In this document: positions 24,947 to 32,906 of the stretch, one piece after another
Layout: the number at the start of each line of letters is the position of its first letter
How positions within the stretch are numbered: position 1 is the first letter of the stretch
Assembly (NCBI GenBank): GCA_030617815.1
Contig: JAUWUS010000018.1
Span: forward strand, 1 to 32,906
Length of the DNA stretch: 32,906 nucleotides
Direction of reading: 5' to 3'
Origin: Gammaproteobacteria bacterium
GTDB lineage: Bacteria; Pseudomonadota; Gammaproteobacteria; UBA6429; Thiohalophilaceae
The notes under the pieces: model-generated
The model's database searches: none
What the model saw: the letters and a program-made list of their open reading frames with translations, nothing else
Told to the model about the DNA's origin: nothing
Translations under genes and position numbers: made by a program

Positions 24947-25858
24947 CTATTTTATCCGTATATATGATTGTGCTGTTTCAGGATCACGATGCCCACTGTA
25001 TTGCATCGTCTCATAAATCGTTTTACCGCTATTAACCGATTCAGTAATGAATCCTGCACGTAGCGAGTGAGCTCCATAAAGCGTTTCATCTAAGCCAATT
25101 AACTTAATTCGTTTCTTCACGATTTTATAAATACTCGTTCCTGTAATAGAAGGGTAGAGTGTTAAGTCGGCTTTAATCCCTCTAAAGATATTTCCTTCAC
25201 GTATTCCACTTTTAAGTAACCATTGTTTTAAAGCTAACGCCGAATCATCTGAAATGCTAACACTAAACCCCACGGCTCCTTGGTCCGTCTTGCTCTTAGC
25301 TAATGTTATAATGTAACCGTCTTTTTTTTTGGTGATGTCATTCATTTTAAGATTTGCAATTTCACTTCTACGTCTCCCTCCTGAACAAAATGCTACAAGC
25401 AATAATGCTCTGTCACGTACACCGATAAGCGTGTTATCACAGGTCAATAACATCTTATCGAGAATGTCGCGAGTAATGGCCGCTACCTGTCGAGGACGTT
25501 CAATACGCGCACTCTTAGCTCGTTTTAAAAGTAACTTCACCTGGTCATTGGTAGTAGGGGAGGCGAACCCCGCTTCTTTATGTCCGACGCTGACACTTGC
25601 TAAGTAACGTCTGAGTGTACTTACCTTTAATCGTCGTGGACTGTCTTCACTCAAGTGATATAAACAAAACTGTATCACCACATCAGGTGTTACAGGATAA
25701 CTTTGTTTTAAGGAAAGATGTTCTGATAGCCAAGCGAAGAAGTACTTGATATCTCTATCGTATGCTCGCCTTGAACTTGGAGCGCAGCCAGCTTCAATCC
25801 ATTTATCAAAGTCCGCCTGCCAGTCGGGGAGGGTGTTGGTTGTGTTGTTAGTTTTCAT
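24947..25858 (-). CDS. Tyrosine recombinase/integrase
   Basis: 303 residues. The N-terminal SAM-like core-binding domain (about 12-115) is followed by a catalytic domain with R163 (GGRRRSEIANL), a beta-hairpin lysine (AKSKTDQ), H264-x-x-R267 (HSLRAGF), H290 (SGH) and nucleophile Y299 nine residues later. All key residues are present, so it should be active. It lacks the extra insertion of integron IntI between the hairpin and HxxR. A copy of the island's inverted repeat lies 43-78 bases upstream of its start, and a CGAATAGATTCG dyad (25860-25871) abuts the ATG in place of a ribosome-binding site. Probably an island integrase or an invertase. Confidence 0.92.
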   Translation of the reverse strand: MKTNNTTNTLPDWQADFDKWIEAGCAPSSRRAYDRDIKYFFAWLSEHLSLKQSYPVTPDVVIQFCLYHLSEDSPRRLKVSTLRRYLASVSVGHKEAGFASPTTNDQVKLLLKRAKSARIERPRQVAAITRDILDKMLLTCDNTLIGVRDRALLLVAFCSGGRRRSEIANLKMNDITKKKDGYIITLAKSKTDQGAVGFSVSISDDSALALKQWLLKSGIREGNIFRGIKADLTLYPSITGTSIYKIVKKRIKLIGLDETLYGAHSLRAGFITESVNSGKTIYETMQYSGHRDPETAQSYIRIK

Positions 25859-25900
25859 ACGAATAGATTCGCATGAGAGATTTAATCTACAACGGGATTC

Positions 25901-25936
25901 TTAAACAGGATATTAACGTAACGGGGTTTACGTAAC
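25901..25936. repeat. Right end inverted repeat, att-like
   Basis: Read on the minus strand it begins GTTACGTAAACCCCGTTACG, with GTTACGT repeated directly after a 7-base spacer. It matches 20914-20949 in opposite orientation at about 30 of 36 positions. It lies 43 bases upstream of the recombinase gene. Confidence 0.65.
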
Positions 25937-26239
25937 TAATACCTCATCTTTTTTAGAATATTGTATAATCTAAGATACTGATTTAACTTGAAATTTTATT
26001 TGTAACGGCGATATATTGGGGTTAAAGTGAGACTTAATGTTTATGGTACGCATACAACTCATTTGTGTAATACATAATACGATAATAATAATATTGAAAT
26101 GACTATGTGTGGTCAAAATATGATCATATACAGATATAATAACAGGGAAGAAATAATAATAATAAAGGTGTTTATCATAGCCAGCTCAAGATAAAAATAC
26201 TGCTATTTTTTCAGTTTAATCCCCATTGCCATTTGTGTT

Positions 26240-26258
26240 TGATATCTTGCTAATATCA
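26240..26258. promoter_or_regulatory. Candidate operator dyad before the TelA operon
   Basis: TGATAT (26240-26245) and ATATCA (26253-26258) are inverted around seven bases, about 80 bases upstream of the first operon ATG. Position fits a regulator site; identity unknown. Confidence 0.35.
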
Positions 26259-26337
26259 TCGCAATTACATACAAGACCAAATTAAATGATTGAGAGTAAT
26301 AAACTCATTAAAATAATTTACAGGAAATATATAAAGT

Positions 26338-26934
26338 ATGAATAATAATGAAACAAAGATGCCCGCATATATTATTGGCATAATTACTGCGGTTATTGCC
26401 ATTATCGTTACATGGATCTTAATCCCCGCATTTGGTCCTATTGTAGGTATACTCATTGGCTTGATTGTCGCCAGTGTTGTGTACATGGTACTAAATTATT
26501 TCAATCAAACAGAAGAACCTTCTGAAATAATAGCGGAACCCGCAAGTCCATCGGATACCGGTATTGAATCATTGCTTAATATAAACATCGCATTGCGCAA
26601 AGAAATCATCCCAGAAGAAATTCGTACCCTGTATGAGTCGATTATTGATCAGTTAATAGATGTACTACCAAAAGTGAACAGTGAAGTTTCAGGTGGTGAA
26701 TTGGCGTGGGTGATTAATCGTATGGCAACTGAGTACCTTCCGGAAAAATCTATAAGGCCATATCTTTCGATGGATGATGCTCAACGTCATGCTGAAGATA
26801 CCATTACTTCAGTAAAAGAAAGTATTGCTGGAATGCAATCAGAGCTATCCGAAGTACAAGACATACTTTCATCGCATAAAACGGATGAATTTAATAACAA
26901 AGCTAAATTCTTAAAAACCAGATTTAAAATGTAA
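26338..26934 (+). CDS. Two-TM helical protein preceding TelA (XpaC-like?)
   Basis: 198 residues. Two adjacent membrane segments (about 9-30 and 33-53) are followed by a linker rich in Pro/Glu and a helical cytosolic domain (about 78-198) with the motif ATEYLPEKSIRPYLSM and a coiled coil at the end (SVKESIAGMQSELSEVQDILSS). AGGA at 26322-26325 is rather far from the ATG. In Firmicutes, telA-like genes are often preceded by xpaC, a membrane-plus-helical protein of similar layout; the resemblance here is positional and architectural and not proven. The TelA gene follows 12 bases later. Confidence 0.6.
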   Translation: MNNNETKMPAYIIGIITAVIAIIVTWILIPAFGPIVGILIGLIVASVVYMVLNYFNQTEEPSEIIAEPASPSDTGIESLLNINIALRKEIIPEEIRTLYESIIDQLIDVLPKVNSEVSGGELAWVINRMATEYLPEKSIRPYLSMDDAQRHAEDTITSVKESIAGMQSELSEVQDILSSHKTDEFNNKAKFLKTRFKM

Positions 26935-26946
26935 TTGGGAGTCGAC

Positions 26947-28086
26947 ATGAGTGATACTAAAAAAGCCCCTAAATGGGCAAAAGATATAGATATTTCATCA
27001 ATGAAAGATAAGTCGTTGTCATTGATTGCGAACGTTAAAGAAAAAGCCGGCCCAGCATTAATGCGTACAATTGATGGTATCGGTGAGGGGTCACAAAAAA
27101 GCATGAGGTCAGCTAATGATCTTATGTCGAAAAGTGTTGATTCCTTATTAAAAGGTCTGGATGGTAAATCACCAACAGGTGAAAAGTTACTTGAGTTACG
27201 TACTGCAATGGATGATCTTAATCCTCATTCACTGAGTAACGCTTGGTACTTTAACTGGATGCCGAAAGGACTTAAACGTAAAGCGGTATCGCGTTTTATT
27301 CATAAATATCAACCGATGCAAAATCATGTGACTCAAATTCTTGATGGATTACGTGCCGGTAAAGATGATTTACTCGAAACCAGTATTGACCTTGAACACC
27401 AGTACGATGAAATCATGGGCGCGCAAAAACAGGTCCAATCTGATATCTATGTCGGAGAACATTTCATAACAGAAGTTGAAAAACTTGAATCTGAAGTCGA
27501 CGCAACAGATACCCAGGAGGTAACAAAACTGGCTTCAGTAAAAAATAAAGCCGCTCGACGTATTCGTGATCTTCGCACGATGGAGCAAGCGGCCGTTCAG
27601 TTCTTTATTAGTATTGATCAAACCGTCCAGACCAACGAATTATTAAGTGAGCAGATTGATAGCGCACTTACTGTTGGCCCGATGGTTATGACCAATGCTT
27701 TACGTATTCAAGCGGCACTTGCTAAACAAGATACGGTTAAAAATGCGGTACAAAGTTTCCAAGATGGCTTGGGCGATATGATGGCGCAAAATGCCACTGC
27801 CGTGAACAAAGCCGCGCAAGAAGTTGGAGACATGTATAACAACCCAGTCATTGCTCTTGAAAAAATGGAAGAAGGCTTTGATCAGTTAATGCAAGCGGTA
27901 CAAACAGCTAATGAAACAATGGCTAATAGTACATTAAAAGCACGTGAAGCAAGTGCGCGTTTAGCCGATATGACTGCAGAATTATCTCCGGTAGCTGAAG
28001 GTTTACATGATGCAAGAACTAGTAATAAAGATAACGATGATGTCATTGAAGGTGAAGTCGTTAATGTAGAGGAAGATAGCAAATGA
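26947..28086 (+). CDS. telA: TelA-family toxic-anion-resistance protein
   Basis: 379 residues from the ATG at 26947 (GGGAG upstream). The TelA signature is clear in the middle: LNPHSLSNAWYFNWMPKG, then a long helical part with EVTKLASVKNKAARRIRDL and the conserved FISIDQTVQTNELLSEQI...VMTNALRIQAALAKQ. No membrane segment; predicted to be cytosolic and coiled. TelA proteins are linked to tellurite and envelope stress, but the biochemical role is unclear. Its stop overlaps the next start as ATGA. Confidence 0.93.
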   Translation: MSDTKKAPKWAKDIDISSMKDKSLSLIANVKEKAGPALMRTIDGIGEGSQKSMRSANDLMSKSVDSLLKGLDGKSPTGEKLLELRTAMDDLNPHSLSNAWYFNWMPKGLKRKAVSRFIHKYQPMQNHVTQILDGLRAGKDDLLETSIDLEHQYDEIMGAQKQVQSDIYVGEHFITEVEKLESEVDATDTQEVTKLASVKNKAARRIRDLRTMEQAAVQFFISIDQTVQTNELLSEQIDSALTVGPMVMTNALRIQAALAKQDTVKNAVQSFQDGLGDMMAQNATAVNKAAQEVGDMYNNPVIALEKMEEGFDQLMQAVQTANETMANSTLKAREASARLADMTAELSPVAEGLHDARTSNKDNDDVIEGEVVNVEEDSK

Positions 28087-28715
28087 TGAATGTGCAAGAA
28101 AGGCTGACAGCCATTCGCGGCTTAAATCCTGCACCTGTTGCTGAGAGAAAATCATTCGATATACGAAACCTTAAAAAAGGCGGTTATGTCGATTGGGATG
28201 ATCAAACATGGCTCGTTCAAAATGTTTACCTTTATCTTGATGTGAAGTGGAAAGACTTCTCAAAACGTAAGAAGGATTACTGGGTAACGGAACTTGAACT
28301 GTATTCATTGAATACCGGTAAGGTGTGCTTTGTGGAATGGGAATATGACGATGAACTTGAAGTCAGTCAAACCGATTCAATCGTGCAATTACGTGATATT
28401 CAATATGACGGTCGATCCATTAAACACCGAGATCTAGAAGAAATTGCCGAAGAAGAAGAAGGTGAAGTGATTGTTGATGGTACGACATACTTCTATGTTG
28501 AAGATGATACCTGGGCGGGACTTTTCATGAAAGCAGGCGGTTCTAAAGAAGGGACTCCGATGCGTGCATATGAATTTGCCTCACCAAAAGATACATATCT
28601 CACCATTGAAACATGGCATGAAGATGATGATGACAGACCTGAACGAGAAGCGTTTGTAAGTCATGAAATTAAAGGTAATCTATTTGAAGTACTGCAAACC
28701 TCTGCAGTGAAATAA
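28083..28715 (+). CDS. DUF4178 protein
   Basis: 210 residues, very acidic, no signal or membrane segment. Two beta-rich repeats resembling DUF4178 are seen (KGGYVDWDDQTWLVQNVYLYLD and GEVIVDGTTYFYVEDDTWAGLF), each with 'I/V-G/D-x-T-Y/W-x-V'-type strands. DUF4178 proteins occur with PspA, DUF350 and aminopropyltransferase genes. ATG overlaps the TelA stop (two consecutive ATGs at 28083 and 28086). Role unknown; probably a cytosolic adaptor of the membrane complex. Confidence 0.8.
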   Translation: MMNVQERLTAIRGLNPAPVAERKSFDIRNLKKGGYVDWDDQTWLVQNVYLYLDVKWKDFSKRKKDYWVTELELYSLNTGKVCFVEWEYDDELEVSQTDSIVQLRDIQYDGRSIKHRDLEEIAEEEEGEVIVDGTTYFYVEDDTWAGLFMKAGGSKEGTPMRAYEFASPKDTYLTIETWHEDDDDRPEREAFVSHEIKGNLFEVLQTSAVK

Positions 28716-28747
28716 ATCTTCAACATGAAACCATTACGGAGGAAATT

Positions 28748-30406
28748 TTGAAATATAATAATAATCGTTTCATCGGTTTCTTCTTTATTGTTTTTTTAAC
28801 TGCGTTTCTTAGCGGTTGTAGTGGTCTTCCCGATAACCTGATGCATGAATTTAAACTCATGCCTAAACGATTAACGGATAATGAAGCCCTAATAAAAACA
28901 CAAAAAGAAGCTTTTGATAATCTCCCAAGTCATTCTGAATGGAAATTTTTCAGCCCTTACTTAGAATCCGAAGAATGGCTCGATAAATTTAACGTCGCTA
29001 AAGATGAACTCAGTAAAGCAAAAAAACTTTATGACACTCAAATTGAGCCCATGGCAGACAGAAATAAGCCAGAAGAAACCCAAGCTTTTACCAAGCTCAT
29101 TGAACAATTCAATAAGCATATGTATGCCTCAAGTGGGGCAGCATATTATGCTGAGAAACGTATCGATTTTTTAGTCACCACCCGTAATACGGCAGATGAG
29201 AAGTACGAAAAGGCGAGTCGGCAATACGGAAATAACTTATCTATTCAACGCCTATTCACATCCAAGGCGAATGCAGCAGCGAAAAAATATCCGAATAAAA
29301 AAGACGATTTAACAAAGCGTGTATCGGGGCTTGATTCATTAGTAAAAGAAAATAGTGATTCTTATATAACGCTTAAAACGGAATATCATAAAAATACGTC
29401 TACCAATTATGCTCGCTTTGGTGATGCTGCTGTCGCATTAAACAAAACAACACATAAAGTTGGTAAATATGAAGATGAACACAGTGGGAAAGTGGATGAA
29501 CTTTATCGCAGTTACGTCAAGGTGCTCGCGGATCAACGTGTTGACTATTACGTTGTGATTGGGCGTGCAACATGGTGTGAAGGCGAATTCTGTGGTTCAG
29601 GTAATGAATCACGTTTTCCTGCAGTAAAAGTTGACGCTAAAATCTTTGAATACTTTGATACGTTAACGCTTAGTTCGATTGCTAAATACCGTCAGTCATG
29701 GGGTGGAAGTGATCAATTTACGTTGAAAATTCCACAAGACAAATGGAACGCGTTAAGACTCAATTATAAAAGTGGAAAATCTAGCGGCCATGATTATGGT
29801 GAGTATTGGGTTGACAGCACGTATACCAAAACTTACCACAAATATATTGAAATCGTGAATGACAAAATGACCGAGAAAGATTGGCAGCCTGTTAGTGATG
29901 ATTATTTTTGGAAAAGCTATGAAAATTTAGGAATGGCAATTGTTACAAAACCCTATGGGAATTATGAAGAAGATAGTCTAAGAGATGCGCAACCTGTCGG
30001 CATGGCCACCATGGCAAAACCGGTTATACGTAATGGCGTTGCAACTGGAGCTAATCAATACGGTGAATGGCGACATTCAAACGGTAATTCATTCTGGCAC
30101 TACTACGGTATGTACCGACTCTTTGGTGGTCTCGTGGGTCCTCGTCGGTATTCTTATAATGATTGGAATAGTTACTCTGGCCGTAAAAGAGGATATGCCT
30201 ATTATGGCCGTAACGATCAATACGGCACCTATGGTAGCAGCACCTATTCAAGTACCCGTTATCGTAACAGCAGCTTTGCCACTCGAAATCCGGGTGAAGT
30301 CCGAAGCGCAACTAGCGGAAAATCACGATCATCACGTTCAAACCCCTCTGTTCGAGGCGCAGGATCTTCATCAAGAAATCGTGGCCCTTCAGGTGGTGGT
30401 AAGTAA
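28748..30406 (+). CDS. Lipoprotein with Gly/Ser/Arg-rich tail, TTG start
   Basis: 552 residues from a TTG at 28748 with a strong GGAGGA at 28738-28743; there is no alternative ATG nearby. Signal peptide with lipobox LSGC (C24), followed by SG. The middle (about 60-240) is helical and Lys/Glu-rich; about 250-420 contains a beta-rich domain (DQRVDYYVVIGRATWCEGEFCGSG). The last 100 residues are low-complexity Tyr, Gly, Ser and Arg. Acylated at C24, so it would be anchored on the inner or outer membrane facing the periplasm. Similar low-complexity-tailed lipoproteins accompany DUF350 genes. Function unknown. Confidence 0.8.
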   Translation: MKYNNNRFIGFFFIVFLTAFLSGCSGLPDNLMHEFKLMPKRLTDNEALIKTQKEAFDNLPSHSEWKFFSPYLESEEWLDKFNVAKDELSKAKKLYDTQIEPMADRNKPEETQAFTKLIEQFNKHMYASSGAAYYAEKRIDFLVTTRNTADEKYEKASRQYGNNLSIQRLFTSKANAAAKKYPNKKDDLTKRVSGLDSLVKENSDSYITLKTEYHKNTSTNYARFGDAAVALNKTTHKVGKYEDEHSGKVDELYRSYVKVLADQRVDYYVVIGRATWCEGEFCGSGNESRFPAVKVDAKIFEYFDTLTLSSIAKYRQSWGGSDQFTLKIPQDKWNALRLNYKSGKSSGHDYGEYWVDSTYTKTYHKYIEIVNDKMTEKDWQPVSDDYFWKSYENLGMAIVTKPYGNYEEDSLRDAQPVGMATMAKPVIRNGVATGANQYGEWRHSNGNSFWHYYGMYRLFGGLVGPRRYSYNDWNSYSGRKRGYAYYGRNDQYGTYGSSTYSSTRYRNSSFATRNPGEVRSATSGKSRSSRSNPSVRGAGSSSRNRGPSGGGK

Positions 30407-30433
30407 CAGAATAATAATCAAGGATAAAATATT

Positions 30434-31285
30434 ATGAATATTGAACAATATATGTATTACCTCCTATATGCCTTAGTCTATCTCGTGCTCGCGACGGCTA
30501 TGAAGTACATTTTAAACATCCGTTCATCTCAACATTATGATGCAGATGATGTGATTGCTGACGGGAACATAGCAGTAGGTCTTCGTCGCTCGGGTGCACA
30601 ACTCGGTTTAGCGATTGCCATGTTAGGCGTGATGTCTGGTGCAAATAATCCTGACCTCATGAAAGATATGATCGACACCTTTACCTATGGTCTGGTCGCT
30701 ATTGGTTTTATGGTAACATCACTATTCTTCACAGATAAAGCGCTCTTGCCTAAAGTGAATAACACCGAAGAACTTAAACGCGGTAACGTTGCGATTGGGA
30801 TGGTTGAGTTCGGCACGTTAGTAATGACGGGTATTCTAGCTTACGCCAGTATCAAAGGTGATGACGGAGGTATTCTTTCATCGGTTGTCTATTTTGTTGC
30901 AGGCCAGGTCACGATGGTTGTCTTAGTACTTTTTTATGAAAAAGTACTTGCGCGAAAAATTAATCCTGTTGCATGTGTGCTTGAAGGAAATCTTTCTGCA
31001 GGTGTGTACTTATCAGGCAAGATCATTGCTTACGGTCTAATCCTTCAAAGTGCAATCGTGGGTAACAACAATGCATCTGTTACATCCGATGCCGTGATTG
31101 AATATATAGTAGCCGCATTTGCAGGTATGATCTTACTTTATATCTTTGAAATCTTAATTGATTTGTTGATTATTACTTCAACAAAGGTCAGTGATATTAT
31201 TATTAAAGATCAACTTGTCGCAGCCATGCAACTTTCAATTACTAAAATTGGGATGGCATTACTTTTAGGTGTTGCAATCTTATAA
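30434..31285 (+). CDS. Tandem DUF350 membrane protein
   Basis: 283 residues, about eight membrane helices. Four internal repeats share the pattern 'GN-x-A-x-G': GNIAVGLRRSG (44), GNVAIGMVEFG (117), GNLSAGVYLSG (185) and the degenerate DQLVAAMQLSI (259), spaced 68-74 residues. This equals two DUF350 units fused; E. coli YjfL, by comparison, has one unit of about 130 residues. AAGGA precedes the ATG. Likely an inner-membrane component of the stress complex; mechanism unknown. Confidence 0.9.
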   Translation: MNIEQYMYYLLYALVYLVLATAMKYILNIRSSQHYDADDVIADGNIAVGLRRSGAQLGLAIAMLGVMSGANNPDLMKDMIDTFTYGLVAIGFMVTSLFFTDKALLPKVNNTEELKRGNVAIGMVEFGTLVMTGILAYASIKGDDGGILSSVVYFVAGQVTMVVLVLFYEKVLARKINPVACVLEGNLSAGVYLSGKIIAYGLILQSAIVGNNNASVTSDAVIEYIVAAFAGMILLYIFEILIDLLIITSTKVSDIIIKDQLVAAMQLSITKIGMALLLGVAIL

Positions 31286-31305
31286 TTCTATAAGATTATA
31301 CCAGC

Positions 31306-32906
31306 ATGAAAACTCCAAGACTTCTTCCTGTACTGTTGGCCTTTTGCATGTTCTCAACCGGCGCGAGCGGGTTGGTAAATGAATATGTACTGGCCACAAT
31401 AACAACCTACATCTTAGGTAACTCAATAGAACAATTTTCTATTGTGATTGCCTCAATGATGTTAATGATGGGGATTTCCGGCTTTGTTCAAAGTCGGATG
31501 TCTGATAATAATTTAATCTATAAATTTATCGGTGTTGAAGTTGTGATGGCTGTGCTTGGTGGTTTTGCGCCACTGGCAATATACGGAGCCTTTGCTTATT
31601 TTGAATATAACTTTGCCGTTGTACATTATTTCTTTGTGCTCAGTGTGGGTTTTCTTATTGGTTTTGAAATTCCTATCGTCATGCGAATCATTAACCAACA
31701 GAAAATTAGCTTAAAAACAAATCTCGCCATCGTTTACGCAATGGATTATGTTGGAGCATTTGTCGGTGCGATTATATGGGTAAAAGTACTGCTTAAATTT
31801 TATCCTCTTACGGAAATAAGCTTTATTGTGGCTGGGTTCAATTTTGCTATTGCACTCATTACTGTCACATACTTTATTTTTACGGGCATTATTAAACATC
31901 GTGTATATACTGCAATTATTATGCTAATGACGGTTGCGGTATTACTCACCGGCTATCTCAATAACCGCGATATCAGCGATCTTTTTGAGCAACATTTTTA
32001 TGATGATCCAATAATTCACAAAACTACCACTAAGTATCAACACATCGTATTAACCCAAAATAAACAACTAGGGGATATCCGTCTTTACATTAATGGTAAT
32101 ACGCAGTTTTCATCTCTTGATGAGAAACGCTATCACGATTTATTAGTGCATCCTGTTATGTCAATAGCTTACATGCCAGAGCATGCCTTAATACTGGGAG
32201 GTGGAGATGGTCTGGCGTTACGTGAACTGCTTAAGTACAAAAATCTTAAATCCATCACTCTCGTGGATCTTGATCCCGATATGATTAAACTGGCATCTGA
32301 AAACCCTCATTTAAGAAAGCTCAATAAAGATGCGTTTCAAGATGCACGATTACATGTTCGCCCACCAGGTAATGTAAATTCCGTTAACGTAAAAGGGGTA
32401 TATTTAGAATCCGAAGATTCGTTAACAAAAAAAATGCAATCTGAATGGGTTGCGACGGTTGATGTGTACAGTATCGATGCCGATCAATTTATTCGCACTA
32501 AAAACGATCAACGTTGGGATGTCGTAATTATAGATTTCCCCGATCCTTCATCCGTTGAGTTAAGTAAACTCTACAGTAAACAATTTTACCGTAAATTACG
32601 CAGCCATTTATCCAGTAATGCCTTTGTCTCAATTCAATCAACATCTCCGTATCACTCAAAAGAATCCTTTTTGGCAATTGGTAATACATTAAAGTCAGCA
32701 GGATTTAATATTTTACCTTATCGTCAAAATATCCCTTCTTTTGGTGATTGGGGGTTTCATCTTGCATGGACGTCGGGTATCAGTGAAAAGGCCATTAAGA
32801 ATAATCTTAAAACCGTCGAAGAGTTTACCGTCAACACAGACTATGTCACACCTGAATTAATGCTGGCTTCATTTGCTTTTGGCAAAGGTGAACTGACCTC
32901 TAAAAC
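31306..32906 (+). CDS. Membrane-fused aminopropyltransferase (SpeE-like), partial
   Basis: 533 codons from ATG 31306 run to the window end without a stop, so the C-terminus is missing. About seven membrane segments (residues 5-215) precede a spermidine-synthase domain: KYQHIVLTQ, LYINGNTQFSSLDEKRYHD, ILGGGDGLALRELLKY, TLVDLDPDM and the catalytic-loop region IIDFPDPSSVELSKLYSKQFYR, and GDWGFHLAW. An insertion of roughly 30 residues lies between DARLHV and YSIDADQF. This is the arrangement of DUF350-linked aminopropyltransferases. No speD is nearby, so the aminopropyl donor source and acceptor are unknown. Starts 20 bases after the DUF350 stop; ribosome-binding site weak. Confidence 0.88.
   Translation, partial: MKTPRLLPVLLAFCMFSTGASGLVNEYVLATITTYILGNSIEQFSIVIASMMLMMGISGFVQSRMSDNNLIYKFIGVEVVMAVLGGFAPLAIYGAFAYFEYNFAVVHYFFVLSVGFLIGFEIPIVMRIINQQKISLKTNLAIVYAMDYVGAFVGAIIWVKVLLKFYPLTEISFIVAGFNFAIALITVTYFIFTGIIKHRVYTAIIMLMTVAVLLTGYLNNRDISDLFEQHFYDDPIIHKTTTKYQHIVLTQNKQLGDIRLYINGNTQFSSLDEKRYHDLLVHPVMSIAYMPEHALILGGGDGLALRELLKYKNLKSITLVDLDPDMIKLASENPHLRKLNKDAFQDARLHVRPPGNVNSVNVKGVYLESEDSLTKKMQSEWVATVDVYSIDADQFIRTKNDQRWDVVIIDFPDPSSVELSKLYSKQFYRKLRSHLSSNAFVSIQSTSPYHSKESFLAIGNTLKSAGFNILPYRQNIPSFGDWGFHLAWTSGISEKAIKNNLKTVEEFTVNTDYVTPELMLASFAFGKGELTSK

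Larger units (their letters stand above)
25859..26337. other. Gene-free interval between integrase and TelA operon
   Basis: 479 AT-rich bases. It carries the CGAATAGATTCG dyad beside the integrase start, the right inverted repeat (25901-25936), and the TGATAT...ATATCA dyad near 26240. It should contain the divergent promoters of the integrase and the downstream operon. No coding ORF with a ribosome-binding site was found. Confidence 0.6.

Noticed and set aside
24947-25858. Recombinase as an integron IntI
   Set aside because: The IntI-specific insertion between the catalytic hairpin and the HxxR box is absent and the length is short, so the nearby attC-like site has no matching integrase in the window.
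29985-30437. 150-codon open frame inside the lipoprotein gene
   Set aside because: It overlaps the lipoprotein's low-complexity Gly/Ser/Arg coding region in another frame and has no ribosome-binding site; it is a by-product of biased composition.
1-32906. CRISPR array, tRNA or rRNA genes, full insertion sequences
   Set aside because: No regularly spaced direct repeats, no cloverleaf-like conserved tRNA words and no transposase gene were seen; only the short non-coding MITE-like element and its core copy.

Overview
The window reads as the chromosome of a low-GC gammaproteobacterium. Supporting markers are a TusE/DsrC-type sulfur-relay protein, GreB, Uup, Tex, a MepK-like/LdtD cell-wall pair and a YqiJ/YqiK flotillin operon. 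Organism assignment is inference from gene content only. No rRNA, tRNA or CRISPR array was seen.

Layout. (1) 1-5.6 kb: a truncated PstS-like binding protein, a membrane M48-like protein that has lost its HExxH zinc motif, a cold-shock protein with a long leader and a terminator, a CSWC DsbA-family protein, adk with its terminator, a 136-bp MITE-like repeat, a small alpha/beta hydrolase and a secreted GlcG/HbpS-like protein. (2) 5.6-11.3 kb: a TusE-like gene diverges from a five-gene membrane-stress cluster: a putative ribbon-helix-helix protein, PspA/IM30, YqiJ, YqiK (flotillin) and a TFIIB-type zinc-ribbon protein. The shared intergenic region is rich in repeated operator-like motifs. (3) 11.6-20.7 kb: MepK-like and LdtD-like peptidoglycan enzymes, a spermidine-synthase-fold protein, a 24-codon ORF overlapping the start of a 2OG-Fe(II) oxygenase, GreB with a small lipoprotein, the ABC-F ATPase Uup, a second copy of the REP-like repeat, and Tex.

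(4) 20.9-25.9 kb: an accessory island. It holds a small winged-helix-like protein, a short membrane protein, a second short two-TM protein with an unclear start, an 863-residue six-TM protein with a large helical C-terminal half, and a convergent tyrosine recombinase. A ~36-bp inverted repeat lies at the two ends (20914-20949 and 25901-25936), the right copy just upstream of the recombinase gene. An attC-like folded sequence lies between the large gene and the recombinase. (5) 26.3-32.9 kb: a tightly packed operon: a two-TM protein (perhaps XpaC-like), TelA, DUF4178, a lipoprotein started by TTG, a tandem DUF350 membrane protein with four internal repeats, and a membrane-fused aminopropyltransferase cut by the window end.

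Regions 2 and 5 look like two halves of an envelope-stress network: PspA, flotillin and NfeD-like parts in one, and TelA, DUF4178, DUF350 and aminopropyltransferase parts in the other. Elsewhere such families occur together. The best candidates for something undescribed are the inverted-repeat-bounded island of region 4 and the exact architecture of the region 5 operon.
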